Below are positions 54,572-63,476 of a stretch of DNA of 64,000 nucleotides, one piece after another. Source of the stretch: Mesorhizobium sp. M2A.F.Ca.ET.046.03.2.1. Lineage in GTDB: Bacteria > Pseudomonadota > Alphaproteobacteria > Rhizobiales > Rhizobiaceae. The notes under the pieces were generated by a model. That model ran no database searches, was not told the origin of the DNA, and saw only the letters and a program-made list of their open reading frames with translations. The first letter of the stretch is position 1, and each line of letters begins with the position of its first letter. The stretch spans positions 558,001 through 622,000 of the forward strand of contig NZ_CP034449.1 in the NCBI RefSeq assembly GCF_003952425.1, given 5' to 3'. A program made the translations under genes and the position numbers.

Positions 54572-54591
54572 GTCGGTGTCGCGACACCGAC
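54572..54591. promoter_or_regulatory. Perfect 20-bp palindrome between folD and the second NTF2-like gene
   Basis: GTCGGTGTCGCGACACCGAC is a perfect inverted repeat with no central gap, in the 230-base gap. A T-run (GTTTTT) lies about 18 bases to the left, so on the minus strand it would follow the hairpin, but no minus-strand gene ends here. A repressor site or a processing signal are alternatives. Confidence 0.4.
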
Positions 54592-54691
54592 ATGACCTGA
54601 ACCTGTCCGTGCCGTGGACATCGGCGCGCAATAGGCTGAAGCGTGAACGGCTAAATGCTATCGCTAGGGCCAGAATTAGGAGAACGAAATT

Positions 54692-55291
54692 ATGGACTTT
54701 CCCAGCATTGTAGAGATCGCTCACCTCATGCAGGTGTGGGGCTTGAGCCGGGACCAAGGACGCTGGGAGTCGCTTGCCGATTGCTACACGCCAGATGGCG
54801 AGATGCATGTCACCTGGTATTCCGGAACCGTTGGCGGCTTCATCGAAGCTTGCAAGAAATCTTTCCTGAAAGTCGGACCTCGAGGAAAGCACGTCGTTGG
54901 ACAGCCAGCCGTCGATCTCTACGGCGAACGAGCTGTCGCCGAGACAAGCGTTCAGATCCTGGCTAGGCTTACGCTGTCGGCCGTGGCTGTTGATAACGTC
55001 TCCTACGCAAGGTTTATCGACCGGCTTGTTCGACGAGACGGTCGCTGGAGAATTGCGCGTCGTGTCGCCGTTTATGAAAAGGACCGCCTCGATCCGGTCA
55101 TCCCAAGTGACTCATTCGACCGCATGATGTCAGAGACCGACTTCTCGGCAATCCCGGAACCCTATCGGTTTATAGGCTTTCGCTTGCTGCAGATGGGCCG
55201 CAAGCTTCAGGACAATATCCTCTGCGACGGTAGCCCAGAGGCGGAAGCTTATAGGAGATCCTGCCGAGACTGGCTGCTCGCACGGACGTGA
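54692..55291 (+). CDS. NTF2/SnoaL-like protein (second)
   Basis: The 199-residue protein belongs to the same SnoaL-like family as the one at 52959 (MDFPSIVEIAHLMQVWGLSRDQGRWESLADCYTPDGEM, outline; VRRDGRWRIARRVAVYEKDRLDPV). It is not a close copy. ATG follows AGGAGAACGAAATT, a clear ribosome-binding site. It precedes a MhpA-type hydroxylase gene by 197 bases. As with its relative, the likely role is a dehydratase, isomerase or accessory subunit. Confidence 0.8.
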   Translation: MDFPSIVEIAHLMQVWGLSRDQGRWESLADCYTPDGEMHVTWYSGTVGGFIEACKKSFLKVGPRGKHVVGQPAVDLYGERAVAETSVQILARLTLSAVAVDNVSYARFIDRLVRRDGRWRIARRVAVYEKDRLDPVIPSDSFDRMMSETDFSAIPEPYRFIGFRLLQMGRKLQDNILCDGSPEAEAYRRSCRDWLLART

Positions 55292-55488
55292 GGCCAGAAC
55301 CGCTAAGAGGATATGGGCGATCGTCGAAGGCCCTTAAGCCGGCGGTCGGCGCTGGTTTTGATAATTGCGATGTTCAGCGACTTGGTAAGCCTTCTGTCCG
55401 CGCTATGGACATATCCTTGCGCGGCTTGGACGGCTGAAGCGCTGTGTACCTATGATTTGCGTAGATCGAGAACTGGGAAGCGACGACC

Positions 55489-57105
55489 GTGGGCTATCCA
55501 AAGAGAATCTCTGTCGTAATCGCCGGTGCCGGACCAACAGGCCTGACCACAGCGAACTTGCTTGCATCGTATGGCGTGGACTGTGTAGTGCTCGAGCGCG
55601 AGGCCGCGCCCTTGAATCTGCCCCGCGCGATCGTCCTGGATGATGAAGGCATGAGGACGCTGCAAGCGTTCGGTCTTCACGAAAGCTATGCAAAGAAGTC
55701 GCTTGCTGCCGTCGGCGCAAGATACATCGCGGATGACGGGACGGTTTTTGCGGAGACGGGGGCCGGGTCGGAGGACTATGGCTTTCCGAAGCGGCAATAC
55801 ATCTACCAGCCCGAACTGGAAGACGCTTTGAGAACGCACCTTGAGGAAAGGGCGCCCGGCACACTTCAATTTTCTTCCGAGGTCGTCAGCTTCGAAAACC
55901 ACCTGCACGGAGTGACCGTCAAGGCGCGCCATGCGAACGGGCAGACCTATACGATCGAGGCACAGTGGCTGCTTGCATGTGACGGCGGCCGTAGCCCCAT
56001 TCGAGAAGCACTGAACATCAAGATGGCTGGGAATACGTACTCCCAGGACTGGATCGTGCTCGACACGATTGGCGACCCCGATACATCTCGCTTTTCCAAG
56101 TTCTTTTGTAGCAACACCCGCCCTATGGTGAGCATACCTGCGCCCAATACGGGTCGCCGATATGAATTCATGCTGCTTCCGGGTGAGACCAGGGAGCAGG
56201 TCCTCCAGCCGGATTTCCTCGCCTCGCTTCTGAAACCCCATAGGCCATATGACGAGGCGCAAATCCTGCGAAAGACCGTTTATACTTTCCATGCCCGCAT
56301 GGCAGAAAAACTGCTGGACAGACGCGTGATCCTTATGGGTGATGCTGCTCACATGACGCCCCCCTTCGCAGGTCAGGGCATGAATGCGGGCCTGCGTGAC
56401 GCACACAACATTGCTTGGAAAGTGGCTGCGACCATCCGTGGCGGCGCTGATGCGAAGATACTGGACAGCTACGAGAGCGAACGCCGCAAGCCCGCCTGGG
56501 ACATGATCCAGCTTGCAGTGGTCATGGGCGATTTCGTCATGCCGCTCTCGGTCGAGCAGATCGCCTTTCGAAACCAACTCCTTACCGCCTTGCAGCCCTT
56601 TCCGGCCGTGCGCGACTATCTGGTCCAAATGCGATTCAAGCCGAAGCCGCGCCACGGCGGTGGTCTCTATATTGACCTCGATCGGCCCGAATTCGACGCT
56701 TCATTGGTGGGCGAAATGATCCCTCAGCCCGAGTTGGACATTGATGGGAACAAGCTCCGCCTCGACGACATGTTGGGGGATGGCTTTGCACTCGTCGCTC
56801 AAGACAAGAGCGGCGCTGAAGCGCTCGAAGCCCTTCCCCTCAACGGTTTTGCCGGTCTGTCTCTAGCGAAGGTTTTCCTGCCGGCCGAAACAGTCGAGAA
56901 GGCCCGCCCTTTCAGCACCGCCCGACCAATTCGAACACACAGGGATCAGATATTGCTCGTGCGACCGGATCGCTATTGCGCCGCAGCCTTCTGGCCCGAA
57001 GACCTCCCGCATGGGCTCACCAACTACAGGACGCTGCTGGGCAGCTCCAATCCGGACAGTTCCTCTGAAATCTCGTCGGCAGTCGAAATGAGAGCGTCCC
57101 TATAA
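55489..57105 (+). CDS. FAD-dependent monooxygenase, 3-(3-hydroxyphenyl)propionate hydroxylase-like (MhpA type)
   Basis: This 538-residue class A flavoprotein starts with GAGPTGLTTANLLASYGV, contains LLACDGGRSPIREAL and the RVILMGDAAHMTPPFAGQGMNAGLRDAHN motif (outline), characteristic of MhpA-like enzymes. It hydroxylates a phenolic ring, giving a catechol. GTG is the start after GGGAAG. The 3' end overlaps the IclR gene on the other strand by 82 bases, so the two converge. It is the second class A hydroxylase of the window; the other is at 37529. Confidence 0.87.
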   Translation: MGYPKRISVVIAGAGPTGLTTANLLASYGVDCVVLEREAAPLNLPRAIVLDDEGMRTLQAFGLHESYAKKSLAAVGARYIADDGTVFAETGAGSEDYGFPKRQYIYQPELEDALRTHLEERAPGTLQFSSEVVSFENHLHGVTVKARHANGQTYTIEAQWLLACDGGRSPIREALNIKMAGNTYSQDWIVLDTIGDPDTSRFSKFFCSNTRPMVSIPAPNTGRRYEFMLLPGETREQVLQPDFLASLLKPHRPYDEAQILRKTVYTFHARMAEKLLDRRVILMGDAAHMTPPFAGQGMNAGLRDAHNIAWKVAATIRGGADAKILDSYESERRKPAWDMIQLAVVMGDFVMPLSVEQIAFRNQLLTALQPFPAVRDYLVQMRFKPKPRHGGGLYIDLDRPEFDASLVGEMIPQPELDIDGNKLRLDDMLGDGFALVAQDKSGAEALEALPLNGFAGLSLAKVFLPAETVEKARPFSTARPIRTHRDQILLVRPDRYCAAAFWPEDLPHGLTNYRTLLGSSNPDSSSEISSAVEMRASL

Positions 57106-57938
57106 AGTTCTATTGCCTTCTCGAAATCCAGCGCAGACGCGATCCAGATCATCGTTAGGCACGAGATCGGCCTGCCATTTTTCATGACCGGCGCTGAGAT
57201 GCTCATGGTACGGCTGTTGAAACCTGTGCTTCGATAACCGACGCGCAAGCTTTGGCAGCGTCGGAGTATTTTGGACAGCCAGCCATCCGGCAAGCATATC
57301 TCGCCACTTATTCCCCGCTTCTTTCTTAGCCCTTCCAAGATCTGGTCGCGCTCAACCTTGGTGCAGAATGCCAGGTGAGAACGTCCGCCGGATGTCTCCA
57401 AGACAGGCAGCCTCCTGCCAACCATCCCGTGGTCCAGTGAAAATGGGCTGGTACCATGCGTGGAAGCGCGGACCTCCATCGCATAGTCGCGGAAAGTAAC
57501 CAGATCGATCGGCCACAAAACCTCCTTGCCGAGCTTGGCCATCTTGGGAGCCGCGATCTGCGCTACCCAGTCCTCCTCGCGATAGCCGGACCCCAGCGAC
57601 TTCGTGAGCAGGGTTGGGCGCCAGGTCTCATCGGATACTCCCTTGACCACGAACCCCAGACCTTCGAGCGTCTCCAGCAGACGATACGCCGTTGGTCGGG
57701 GGATCCCGGCAGATCGGGCAACTTGCGACGACGTCAAGCCGTTGTGCTGGTTGACAGCTTGCAAAACAGCCAACCCTCTCTGAAGCGACCTTACAGAGCC
57801 GAACGACGAGCTGCGTGAACCCAGCTCGTCGGTCGGCGCCCGCATCGCGCGTTGCCTCCAATCGACACCGGATCCGGCTTTGTGGAATCGGTCAGGCAGC
57901 GGGACCAACATTGAGGCATCGCTATCGTCGGTCATCAC
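57024..57938 (-). CDS. IclR-family transcriptional regulator
   Basis: The 304-residue regulator has a 45-residue N-terminal extension, then the IclR winged helix (SVRSLQRGLAVLQAVN, LTSSQVARSAGIPRPTAYRLLETL) and the effector domain (AICTKVERD-like, CLPDGW). An in-frame ATG at 57845 would remove much of the extension. IclR proteins often control protocatechuate, homoprotocatechuate or hydroxyphenylpropionate genes (as MhpR does for mhpA). Its 3' overlap with the MhpA-type gene and upstream position to the CoxGSML-type operon suggest control of either. Confidence 0.88.
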   Translation of the reverse strand: MMTDDSDASMLVPLPDRFHKAGSGVDWRQRAMRAPTDELGSRSSSFGSVRSLQRGLAVLQAVNQHNGLTSSQVARSAGIPRPTAYRLLETLEGLGFVVKGVSDETWRPTLLTKSLGSGYREEDWVAQIAAPKMAKLGKEVLWPIDLVTFRDYAMEVRASTHGTSPFSLDHGMVGRRLPVLETSGGRSHLAFCTKVERDQILEGLRKKRGISGEICLPDGWLSKILRRCQSLRVGYRSTGFNSRTMSISAPVMKNGRPISCLTMIWIASALDFEKAIELYRDALISTADEISEELSGLELPSSVL

Positions 57939-58078
57939 GGGTCCGGGGCTAGGTTCAGGTTCAGGCCCTTCAACTTCTGTGCGATCACGTCACCTAAGCC
58001 AGCTAAGGAGATGATGGCGCTTTTGGCGAGCTCGCGACGCACTCTGCGCGATCACAACGGGCGGAAGTATCTTTGCTG

Positions 58079-60415
58079 CTAAGTCCTCGCAGCTCGGATG
58101 GCCTCCCAGACCCTTCCCGGAGTCAGGGGCATCTCGATATGCGTTACGCCGAGCGGCGCTAGGGCATCTTCAACCGCGTTGACCACCGCCGCGAGAGAGC
58201 CCGTCGTTCCCGATTCGCCAACCCCCTTTGCGCCGAGCGGATTTGAAGGGGTCGGATCGGGAAGGTCTACGATTCTCATCGAATGAGGCATGTCCTCCGC
58301 GCGAGGTAGGGCGTAGTCCATGAACGATCCTGTCAACAGCTGACCTCGGCTGTCGTAGACGACCTCTTCCATCAGCGCCTGTCCAATGCCCTGGGCTATT
58401 CCCCCGACAAGTTGGCCCTCGACGACGGGCGGATTGATGACAGTGCCGCAATCGTCCACCGCCACATATTGAAGGATCTGCAGCGCACCGGTTTTAGAAT
58501 CGACTTCGACCTCACAGATATGGCAGCCATTGGGGAACGAGAATCCAGGCGATCGGAATATCTCTACAGCATCAAGCGTCTCGTCGATCGTCTTGCCCTC
58601 CGCCCTCGACATCGCAATGCGTTTGGGTATGTCGAGGAACGCTATTCTTTCTCCTGTTGCGACCACGGTGTAGTGACCGTCCGCGTATTCGATGTCGTTG
58701 TATCGGCCATCGCAGATCGCATTAACGATGGCGCGCCCTCGGGCAATTGCATTGTCCGCCGCCTGTACCGCCGCCGACCCCGTCATCTGCGCTACGCGGG
58801 AGCCGACCGCCGGCGATCCAACAGGAACGTCGTCGGAATCACCAGCGATGATCCTGATATTAGAGTGCCCGATCCCCAGTCGCTCTTTCACAAGGTGGAC
58901 GAGTGTCGACCTATGCCGCTGCCCAGAAGAAACACCTGTGATGCGCAGTTCGACAAAGCCGTCCTGCGTGACGCGAAAATCCAGCGGCTCGATGAAATTG
59001 ACACCAGCCGTCTCGGCGAAGAGGGAGCAACCGATACCGCGACAAAGGCCCCTTTGTTGCGCATCGTCGCGGCGTTTTTCGAACCCTCGCCAATCGGCAG
59101 CCTCGACCGCCTTCTCCAGCACAGCCGCAAAATCCCCGCTGTCATAAAGCAGTGTCATCGGCCCGACATAGGGCAAGCGATCTCGAGGAATTAGATTGCG
59201 GCGTCTCAGTTCGATCCGATCGATCCCAATCTGCCGGGCGGCTTTGTCCATCAGGCGCTCAAGCATATAAGCCGCTTCCGGTCGCCCTGCGCCGCGGTAC
59301 GGTGCCGTCGAAATGGTATTCGTGTGGACGCCGACGGTCTTCAAGGCGATCGCTGGCACAAGATAGGGGCCGGCTAGGTTTTCGGCGATACAAGATGATT
59401 GCACGCGTGGTCCGATCCCGATGGCATAAGCGCCGATGTTGGACACGATGTTACAGTGGATCCCTGTGAGCCGCGCATCCTGATCAAACGACCCGGCAAT
59501 GTTCAGTAAACTGTCGCGCCCACCTTGATCGGCCATGAGCGCTTCCGAGCGCGTAGCGGTCCAGCGTACCGCCTTACCGAGAAGCCTGCTCGCCACGGCA
59601 GTTGCGACATATTCGGGATAGGCATAGACCTTTAGGCCAAAGCCGCCGCCCACATCCTTGCTGATGACGCGAACCGCTTCGACCGGGACGCCGAGCGCGT
59701 CGGCAAGGCCTTTGCGCAGGTTTGTGGTGCCCTGGCTGCCGCAATAAAGCGTGTAGCGCTGGTTTGACTCGTCATAGCTTGCGACAGAGGCGCGAGGCTC
59801 GAGTGGGCTTCCCGCTACACGCTGGTTGCGAAGGCTGACGCTAACAGTGTGTGTGGCGCTCGACGATGCTGTTTGGACCGCTTCTAGGTTGCCGCAAACC
59901 CAGACATAGCTTTGATTGGTCGGCGCTGAATCCCAGATAGGAGCCTCCAGCGACACCTCGGCAACCTCGCGCGACGTAAAGGGGGTCAAATCTTCAATAT
60001 CAACTTCGACAAGTTCTGCAGCGTCCTGAGCAGCCCCGAGGGATTTGGCAACAACCAGCGCGACGGCTTCCCCTACATGACGCACTCTGTCCGCCGCCAG
60101 CGCAGGACGCGGCGTGCGCAGATAAGGCACCTCGGCCTTGCCGTCGACCGTCATTAACGGCACCATGAAGGTGATCGGGTTGCAGCCTGCCGCATCGAGG
60201 TCCTTCGCGGTGAACACCCCGACCACGCCGGGCGCTTGCCGGGCCGCGTCAACGTCAATGCGTTTGATCTTGCCGTGAGCCACCGAGGATCTTACGAAAA
60301 TACCGACAAGTGCGTCGCTTGGCGCCAAGTCGTCGGTATATTGTCCCTGGCCAGCGACGAGAGCCTTGGCTTCAAGGTCAAGCGGGACCTGGGCTGTTCC
60401 GGATCTCTCAGCCAT
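58079..60415 (-). CDS. Molybdenum hydroxylase large subunit (CoxL/XdhB-like)
   Basis: The 778-residue Mo subunit has DVGGGFGLKVYAYPEYV (cofactor loop), TAPYRGAGRPEAAYMLERLM (active-site loop) and AKGVGESGTTGSL with the catalytic Glu. The active-site loop lacks the VAYRCSFR of true CO dehydrogenase, so it is a form II hydroxylase, with an aromatic or N-heterocyclic substrate likelier than CO. ATG at 60415 is seven bases from GGAAG; 60421 is also possible. Last of a four-gene operon (coxG, coxS, coxM, coxL order). Confidence 0.9.
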   Translation of the reverse strand: MAERSGTAQVPLDLEAKALVAGQGQYTDDLAPSDALVGIFVRSSVAHGKIKRIDVDAARQAPGVVGVFTAKDLDAAGCNPITFMVPLMTVDGKAEVPYLRTPRPALAADRVRHVGEAVALVVAKSLGAAQDAAELVEVDIEDLTPFTSREVAEVSLEAPIWDSAPTNQSYVWVCGNLEAVQTASSSATHTVSVSLRNQRVAGSPLEPRASVASYDESNQRYTLYCGSQGTTNLRKGLADALGVPVEAVRVISKDVGGGFGLKVYAYPEYVATAVASRLLGKAVRWTATRSEALMADQGGRDSLLNIAGSFDQDARLTGIHCNIVSNIGAYAIGIGPRVQSSCIAENLAGPYLVPAIALKTVGVHTNTISTAPYRGAGRPEAAYMLERLMDKAARQIGIDRIELRRRNLIPRDRLPYVGPMTLLYDSGDFAAVLEKAVEAADWRGFEKRRDDAQQRGLCRGIGCSLFAETAGVNFIEPLDFRVTQDGFVELRITGVSSGQRHRSTLVHLVKERLGIGHSNIRIIAGDSDDVPVGSPAVGSRVAQMTGSAAVQAADNAIARGRAIVNAICDGRYNDIEYADGHYTVVATGERIAFLDIPKRIAMSRAEGKTIDETLDAVEIFRSPGFSFPNGCHICEVEVDSKTGALQILQYVAVDDCGTVINPPVVEGQLVGGIAQGIGQALMEEVVYDSRGQLLTGSFMDYALPRAEDMPHSMRIVDLPDPTPSNPLGAKGVGESGTTGSLAAVVNAVEDALAPLGVTHIEMPLTPGRVWEAIRAART

Positions 60416-60448
60416 TCGCATTCTTCCACGTCGCAGATTGGCGCATGG

Positions 60449-61255
60449 TCAGGAGACCTGGCACGATTGGATCGTCTGGACGGCACGAGCCGCCAGCACG
60501 GGGATGAGGTAGGCGCGGAAATCCTTCGAACCAAATACGTCGCCTATCATGGGATCTGGCGAGACAACCAATTCCTCCACAGCGGCGGGGTTGAACGATT
60601 CGGCCAGCAATTCCTCGGCCTCCGTCCAGCGGAACACCCCGTCTTCTGAGGCACCTGTTATGGCAACGCCAACGCGGCTCGCGAACTTGGCCACGAATAT
60701 GCCGACCAAGGCAAAGCGAGAGGCGGGCTGAACGAACTTCAGGTAGTTAGCAGCTTCCGGCACTGGAAAGCGGACAGCCGTTATGATCTCGCTCTCCTCG
60801 AGAGCGGTTGTGAACAGCCCCTGAAAAAAATCGGCCGCTGCAATCTCACGCCCGTTGGTGATGATCGTCGCATCGCAAGCAAGGACCGCCGATGGGTAGC
60901 AAGCGGCCGGATCGTTGTTGGCAAGCGAACCACCGATTGTGCCGCGGTTGCGCACGGCAGGGTCTCCAATGCGGCCTGCCAGACTCGCCAGCGCGGGAAA
61001 GGCGTCTTTGGCCTCGCGAGCGACGATCGCATGAGTGGTCCCGCCCCCAATCACAAGCTCCTCGCGTACCCGGCTCACACCCTTCATGTCCTGGATCGCG
61101 CTCAAGCTGACCAGCTTCGAAGGAGAAGCCAATCGCTGCTTCATGGTCGGCAACAAGGTCTGGCCACCGGCCAGATATTTTGCTTCGCCATCCTCGGAAA
61201 CGACAGCCACCGCCTCGCCGACCGTGCTGGGCTTAATAAATTCAAATTCGTACAT
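60449..61255 (-). CDS. Molybdenum hydroxylase FAD subunit (CoxM-like)
   Basis: The 268-residue subunit has YLAGGQTLLPTMKQR (FAD), AHAIVA-like and TIGGSLANNDPAACYPSAVLA motifs of the CoxM/XdhA family. It has no extra Cys cluster, unlike PaoB at 21730. The ATG at 61255 is preceded by GAGGTGGGCT. It lies 18 bases after the small subunit and 27 bases (to the large-subunit alternative start at 60421) before the large subunit. It accepts electrons from the [2Fe-2S] subunit and passes them to the respiratory chain or NAD. Confidence 0.9.
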   Translation of the reverse strand: MYEFEFIKPSTVGEAVAVVSEDGEAKYLAGGQTLLPTMKQRLASPSKLVSLSAIQDMKGVSRVREELVIGGGTTHAIVAREAKDAFPALASLAGRIGDPAVRNRGTIGGSLANNDPAACYPSAVLACDATIITNGREIAAADFFQGLFTTALEESEIITAVRFPVPEAANYLKFVQPASRFALVGIFVAKFASRVGVAITGASEDGVFRWTEAEELLAESFNPAAVEELVVSPDPMIGDVFGSKDFRAYLIPVLAARAVQTIQSCQVS

Positions 61256-61273
61256 AGCCCACCTCAGCGGCAA

Positions 61274-61768
61274 CTAGATATGTTCGGACGCGAGATCACC
61301 CATCGGTTGGCCGGATGCTGCCAGCACAGCCTTGATGATATTGCGGTAACCAGTGCACCGGCACAGGTTCCCCCCAAGATGCGAGCGGATCTCCTCGACC
61401 GTCGGCTTTGGATTGTCATCCAGCAGCGCGGACGTGCTCATGATCATGCCGGGTGTGCAAAATCCGCACTGGAGGGCATGGTTATCGATAAAAGCCTGTT
61501 GTACCGCCGATAACGTGCCATCCGGCCCTGCCAGTCCCTCGACGGTTGTCACCCGAGCGCCATCAGCGTCCTGCGCCAGGACCGCGCAACTCTTCACCGC
61601 TTTGCCGTCAAGGTGGACAACGCAGCAGCCGCACTGGCTGGTGTCGCACCCGATGTGGGTGCCCGTCATCCCCAGCGTCTCCCTGAGGAAGTGGACGAGC
61701 AAGGTACGGCCTTCTGCCTCCGCTTGCCTCTCATGGCCATTGACCGTCAGTGACACCAGCCTCTTCAC
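61274..61768 (-). CDS. Molybdenum hydroxylase [2Fe-2S] subunit (CoxS-like)
   Basis: The 164-residue subunit has the plant-type cluster motif (Cys41, Cys46, Cys49, Cys61; [14 protein letters not shown]) and the second cluster motifs [11 protein letters not shown] and GNLCRCTGY. Unlike the PaoA-like protein, there is no Tat signal, so this hydroxylase is cytoplasmic. It overlaps the coxG-type gene by ATGA, and CoxM follows 18 bases on. Confidence 0.93.
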   Translation of the reverse strand: MKRLVSLTVNGHERQAEAEGRTLLVHFLRETLGMTGTHIGCDTSQCGCCVVHLDGKAVKSCAVLAQDADGARVTTVEGLAGPDGTLSAVQQAFIDNHALQCGFCTPGMIMSTSALLDDNPKPTVEEIRSHLGGNLCRCTGYRNIIKAVLAASGQPMGDLASEHI

Positions 61769-62244
61769 GGCACCACCTCGGGGGCGGGGCTAATGCCTGC
61801 CCCCTGCCCTTCGACCACGTGCTTGAACTTCTCGAAGAACTGATCCGCCATCTTCTTTGCGAAGCCATCGATTATGCGACTGCCGAGCTGAGCCAATTTG
61901 CCGCCGATCTGCGCTTCGACAGCGTATTCCAGCACGGTGGCGTGCCCCTGCGGGACGAGGCGTACCTTCGCGCCACCCTTGGCGAAACCTGCAGCACCCC
62001 CCTTCCCCTCTCCAAGCAGGACCAAGCTCTCGGGCTCATGCATCTTGTCCAGGGTCACCATCCCTTTGAACGTCGCCTTAACCGGACCAACCTTTTGAAC
62101 GACCGTCGCCTCAAAGCCTTCTTCCGGACTGCCGAGCATCTCCTGGCATCCCGGAACGCATTCCTTGAGCACTGAAGGGTCGAGAAGCCGGGACCAGACC
62201 GTGCCCACAGGAGCGCCGACCGTCTGAGAACCCTTCATTTCCAT
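61765..62244 (-). CDS. CoxG-like SRPBCC-family protein
   Basis: The 159-residue protein has the CoxG pattern: [23 protein letters not shown] at the start, CVPGCQEM, then [17 protein letters not shown] and [13 protein letters not shown]. CoxG helps anchor or mature CO dehydrogenase-type enzymes. The ATG at 62244 follows GGAGGATGAC; a longer frame to 62268 is open. It is the first gene of the hydroxylase operon, the reverse of the usual arrangement where coxG is late. Confidence 0.87.
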   Translation of the reverse strand: MEMKGSQTVGAPVGTVWSRLLDPSVLKECVPGCQEMLGSPEEGFEATVVQKVGPVKATFKGMVTLDKMHEPESLVLLGEGKGGAAGFAKGGAKVRLVPQGHATVLEYAVEAQIGGKLAQLGSRIIDGFAKKMADQFFEKFKHVVEGQGAGISPAPEVVP

Positions 62245-62330
62245 GTCATCCTCCTTCGACTTGGCCATGATGCCGAAATCGTGCCTGTTCTATTGCGGGC
62301 GCCGCCATCAGGGCGGCATCGCTGCTCAAC

Positions 62331-63332
62331 TCAGCCGGATTGTTTCATTGCATCCCACCAGGCGCATTGCCCGGACATCACACTGTGATTTCCTTCGAGC
62401 ACCTGAACGCGCTCGCGACGGCCCGCCCGGGCCGCATCGAGCCGCATCTCCCGGGCCTCTGCCCGCCGCGCATCGTCGAGCCATGTCCGATCGTGGCCCC
62501 AAAGGCTCGGACCGTAGACAAGCTCCTCGGGCTGCCATGCCGCCTGGTCAATTTCCCGGCCACCCCAGCCATACTCGACCATGAATTTCGACGGCGTCCA
62601 GGAATAGAAGGACGTCATGAAATCGTTGGTATGACGGCCAAGCGTCGCGCCGATATTGCCAGACCTCATCTGCGCCAGGTCGTAGCCTTGTCCAACGTCA
62701 TCGAAATTCATGAGCTCCATCATCAGATGATGCACGCCCCTCCTGCCAGTCTCCACAAAAGCCAAGCTGTGATGACGAGCATTCACGTGAAGGAAGAACG
62801 CCTTGAAAGGCCTCAGGGCATAGTCGCTAAGCTGGAAGCCCAAAACATCACGGTAGAAGGGAAGGATGTCTTCTATGCGCTCTGCCGTGAGAACGACGTG
62901 GCCCAGACCCAAGGGACCGGTTCGGAAACCTGAGATTGCACGCCCCGGACTGAATGGAGTGTCGGCCACCTCCGCTTCATGGAAAAGCTCGACGCGGTTG
63001 CCGGCCGGATCGAAGAAATAAATAAGATCCGCCACCCGTCGCTGGGCAGCAAGCGCAGGATAACCTCGGTTCACCCTGATGCCTTGGGCCTCGAGGTCGG
63101 CTGCCGCGTGGTCAAGCGCTTCCGCGCCCGGCAGTTCCCAGCCGAAGAAGCGGCAACCCTCGAGGCCGTCATCCTCGACATGCAGTCGCTGCAACCGATC
63201 GTCCATGCGAAACGCGACACCACGTCTGGAACGATCAACCTGCTGTAGGCCCAGCAGATTCACACCGTAGTCCAGCCAATCATCAAGACGATCAGTGCTG
63301 ATGCCGACATAGCCGAGCGAAAGGATGTTCAT
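62331..63332 (-). CDS. VOC-superfamily extradiol dioxygenase, BphC type (third)
   Basis: This 333-residue protein has the clearest type I extradiol pattern: two VOC modules with His in GLGHVVLTAERI, His in GVHHLMMELMNF and Glu in SKFMVEYGWGG, in the BphC spacing. The tail carries further basic helices not found in BphC. The first module begins LSLGYVGISTDRL. It would cleave a biphenyl- or bicyclic-type catechol. It is divergent from the FAH-family gene at 63477 with a palindromic site between them, and lies next to the cox-type operon. Confidence 0.87.
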   Translation of the reverse strand: MNILSLGYVGISTDRLDDWLDYGVNLLGLQQVDRSRRGVAFRMDDRLQRLHVEDDGLEGCRFFGWELPGAEALDHAAADLEAQGIRVNRGYPALAAQRRVADLIYFFDPAGNRVELFHEAEVADTPFSPGRAISGFRTGPLGLGHVVLTAERIEDILPFYRDVLGFQLSDYALRPFKAFFLHVNARHHSLAFVETGRRGVHHLMMELMNFDDVGQGYDLAQMRSGNIGATLGRHTNDFMTSFYSWTPSKFMVEYGWGGREIDQAAWQPEELVYGPSLWGHDRTWLDDARRAEAREMRLDAARAGRRERVQVLEGNHSVMSGQCAWWDAMKQSG

Positions 63333-63404
63333 CGTCTTCCCTTCTAAGAATCGCCAGCGCCGAACCGATCGGGTCTGGTTGTCTTGATTTCCAAATTAGC
63401 ATAT

Positions 63405-63421
63405 ATTGCGAATATTGCAAT
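63405..63421. promoter_or_regulatory. Inverted repeat between the BphC-type and FAH-family genes
   Basis: ATTGC (63405-63409) and GCAAT (63417-63421) are exact inverted arms spaced by seven bases, in an AT-rich segment. It is placed where one regulator could control both divergent genes. The motif differs from the ATGCATTT sites, so another regulator, for example the IclR protein, may act here. Confidence 0.4.
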
Positions 63422-63476
63422 CAATTTAAGCGCGGATTCGCCTGCCGGTGCGGCACATCAAGCGAAGAGGGGTATC

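Noticed and set aside
58079..60415. True carbon monoxide dehydrogenase
   Set aside because: The large subunit lacks the VAYRCSFR active-site loop.
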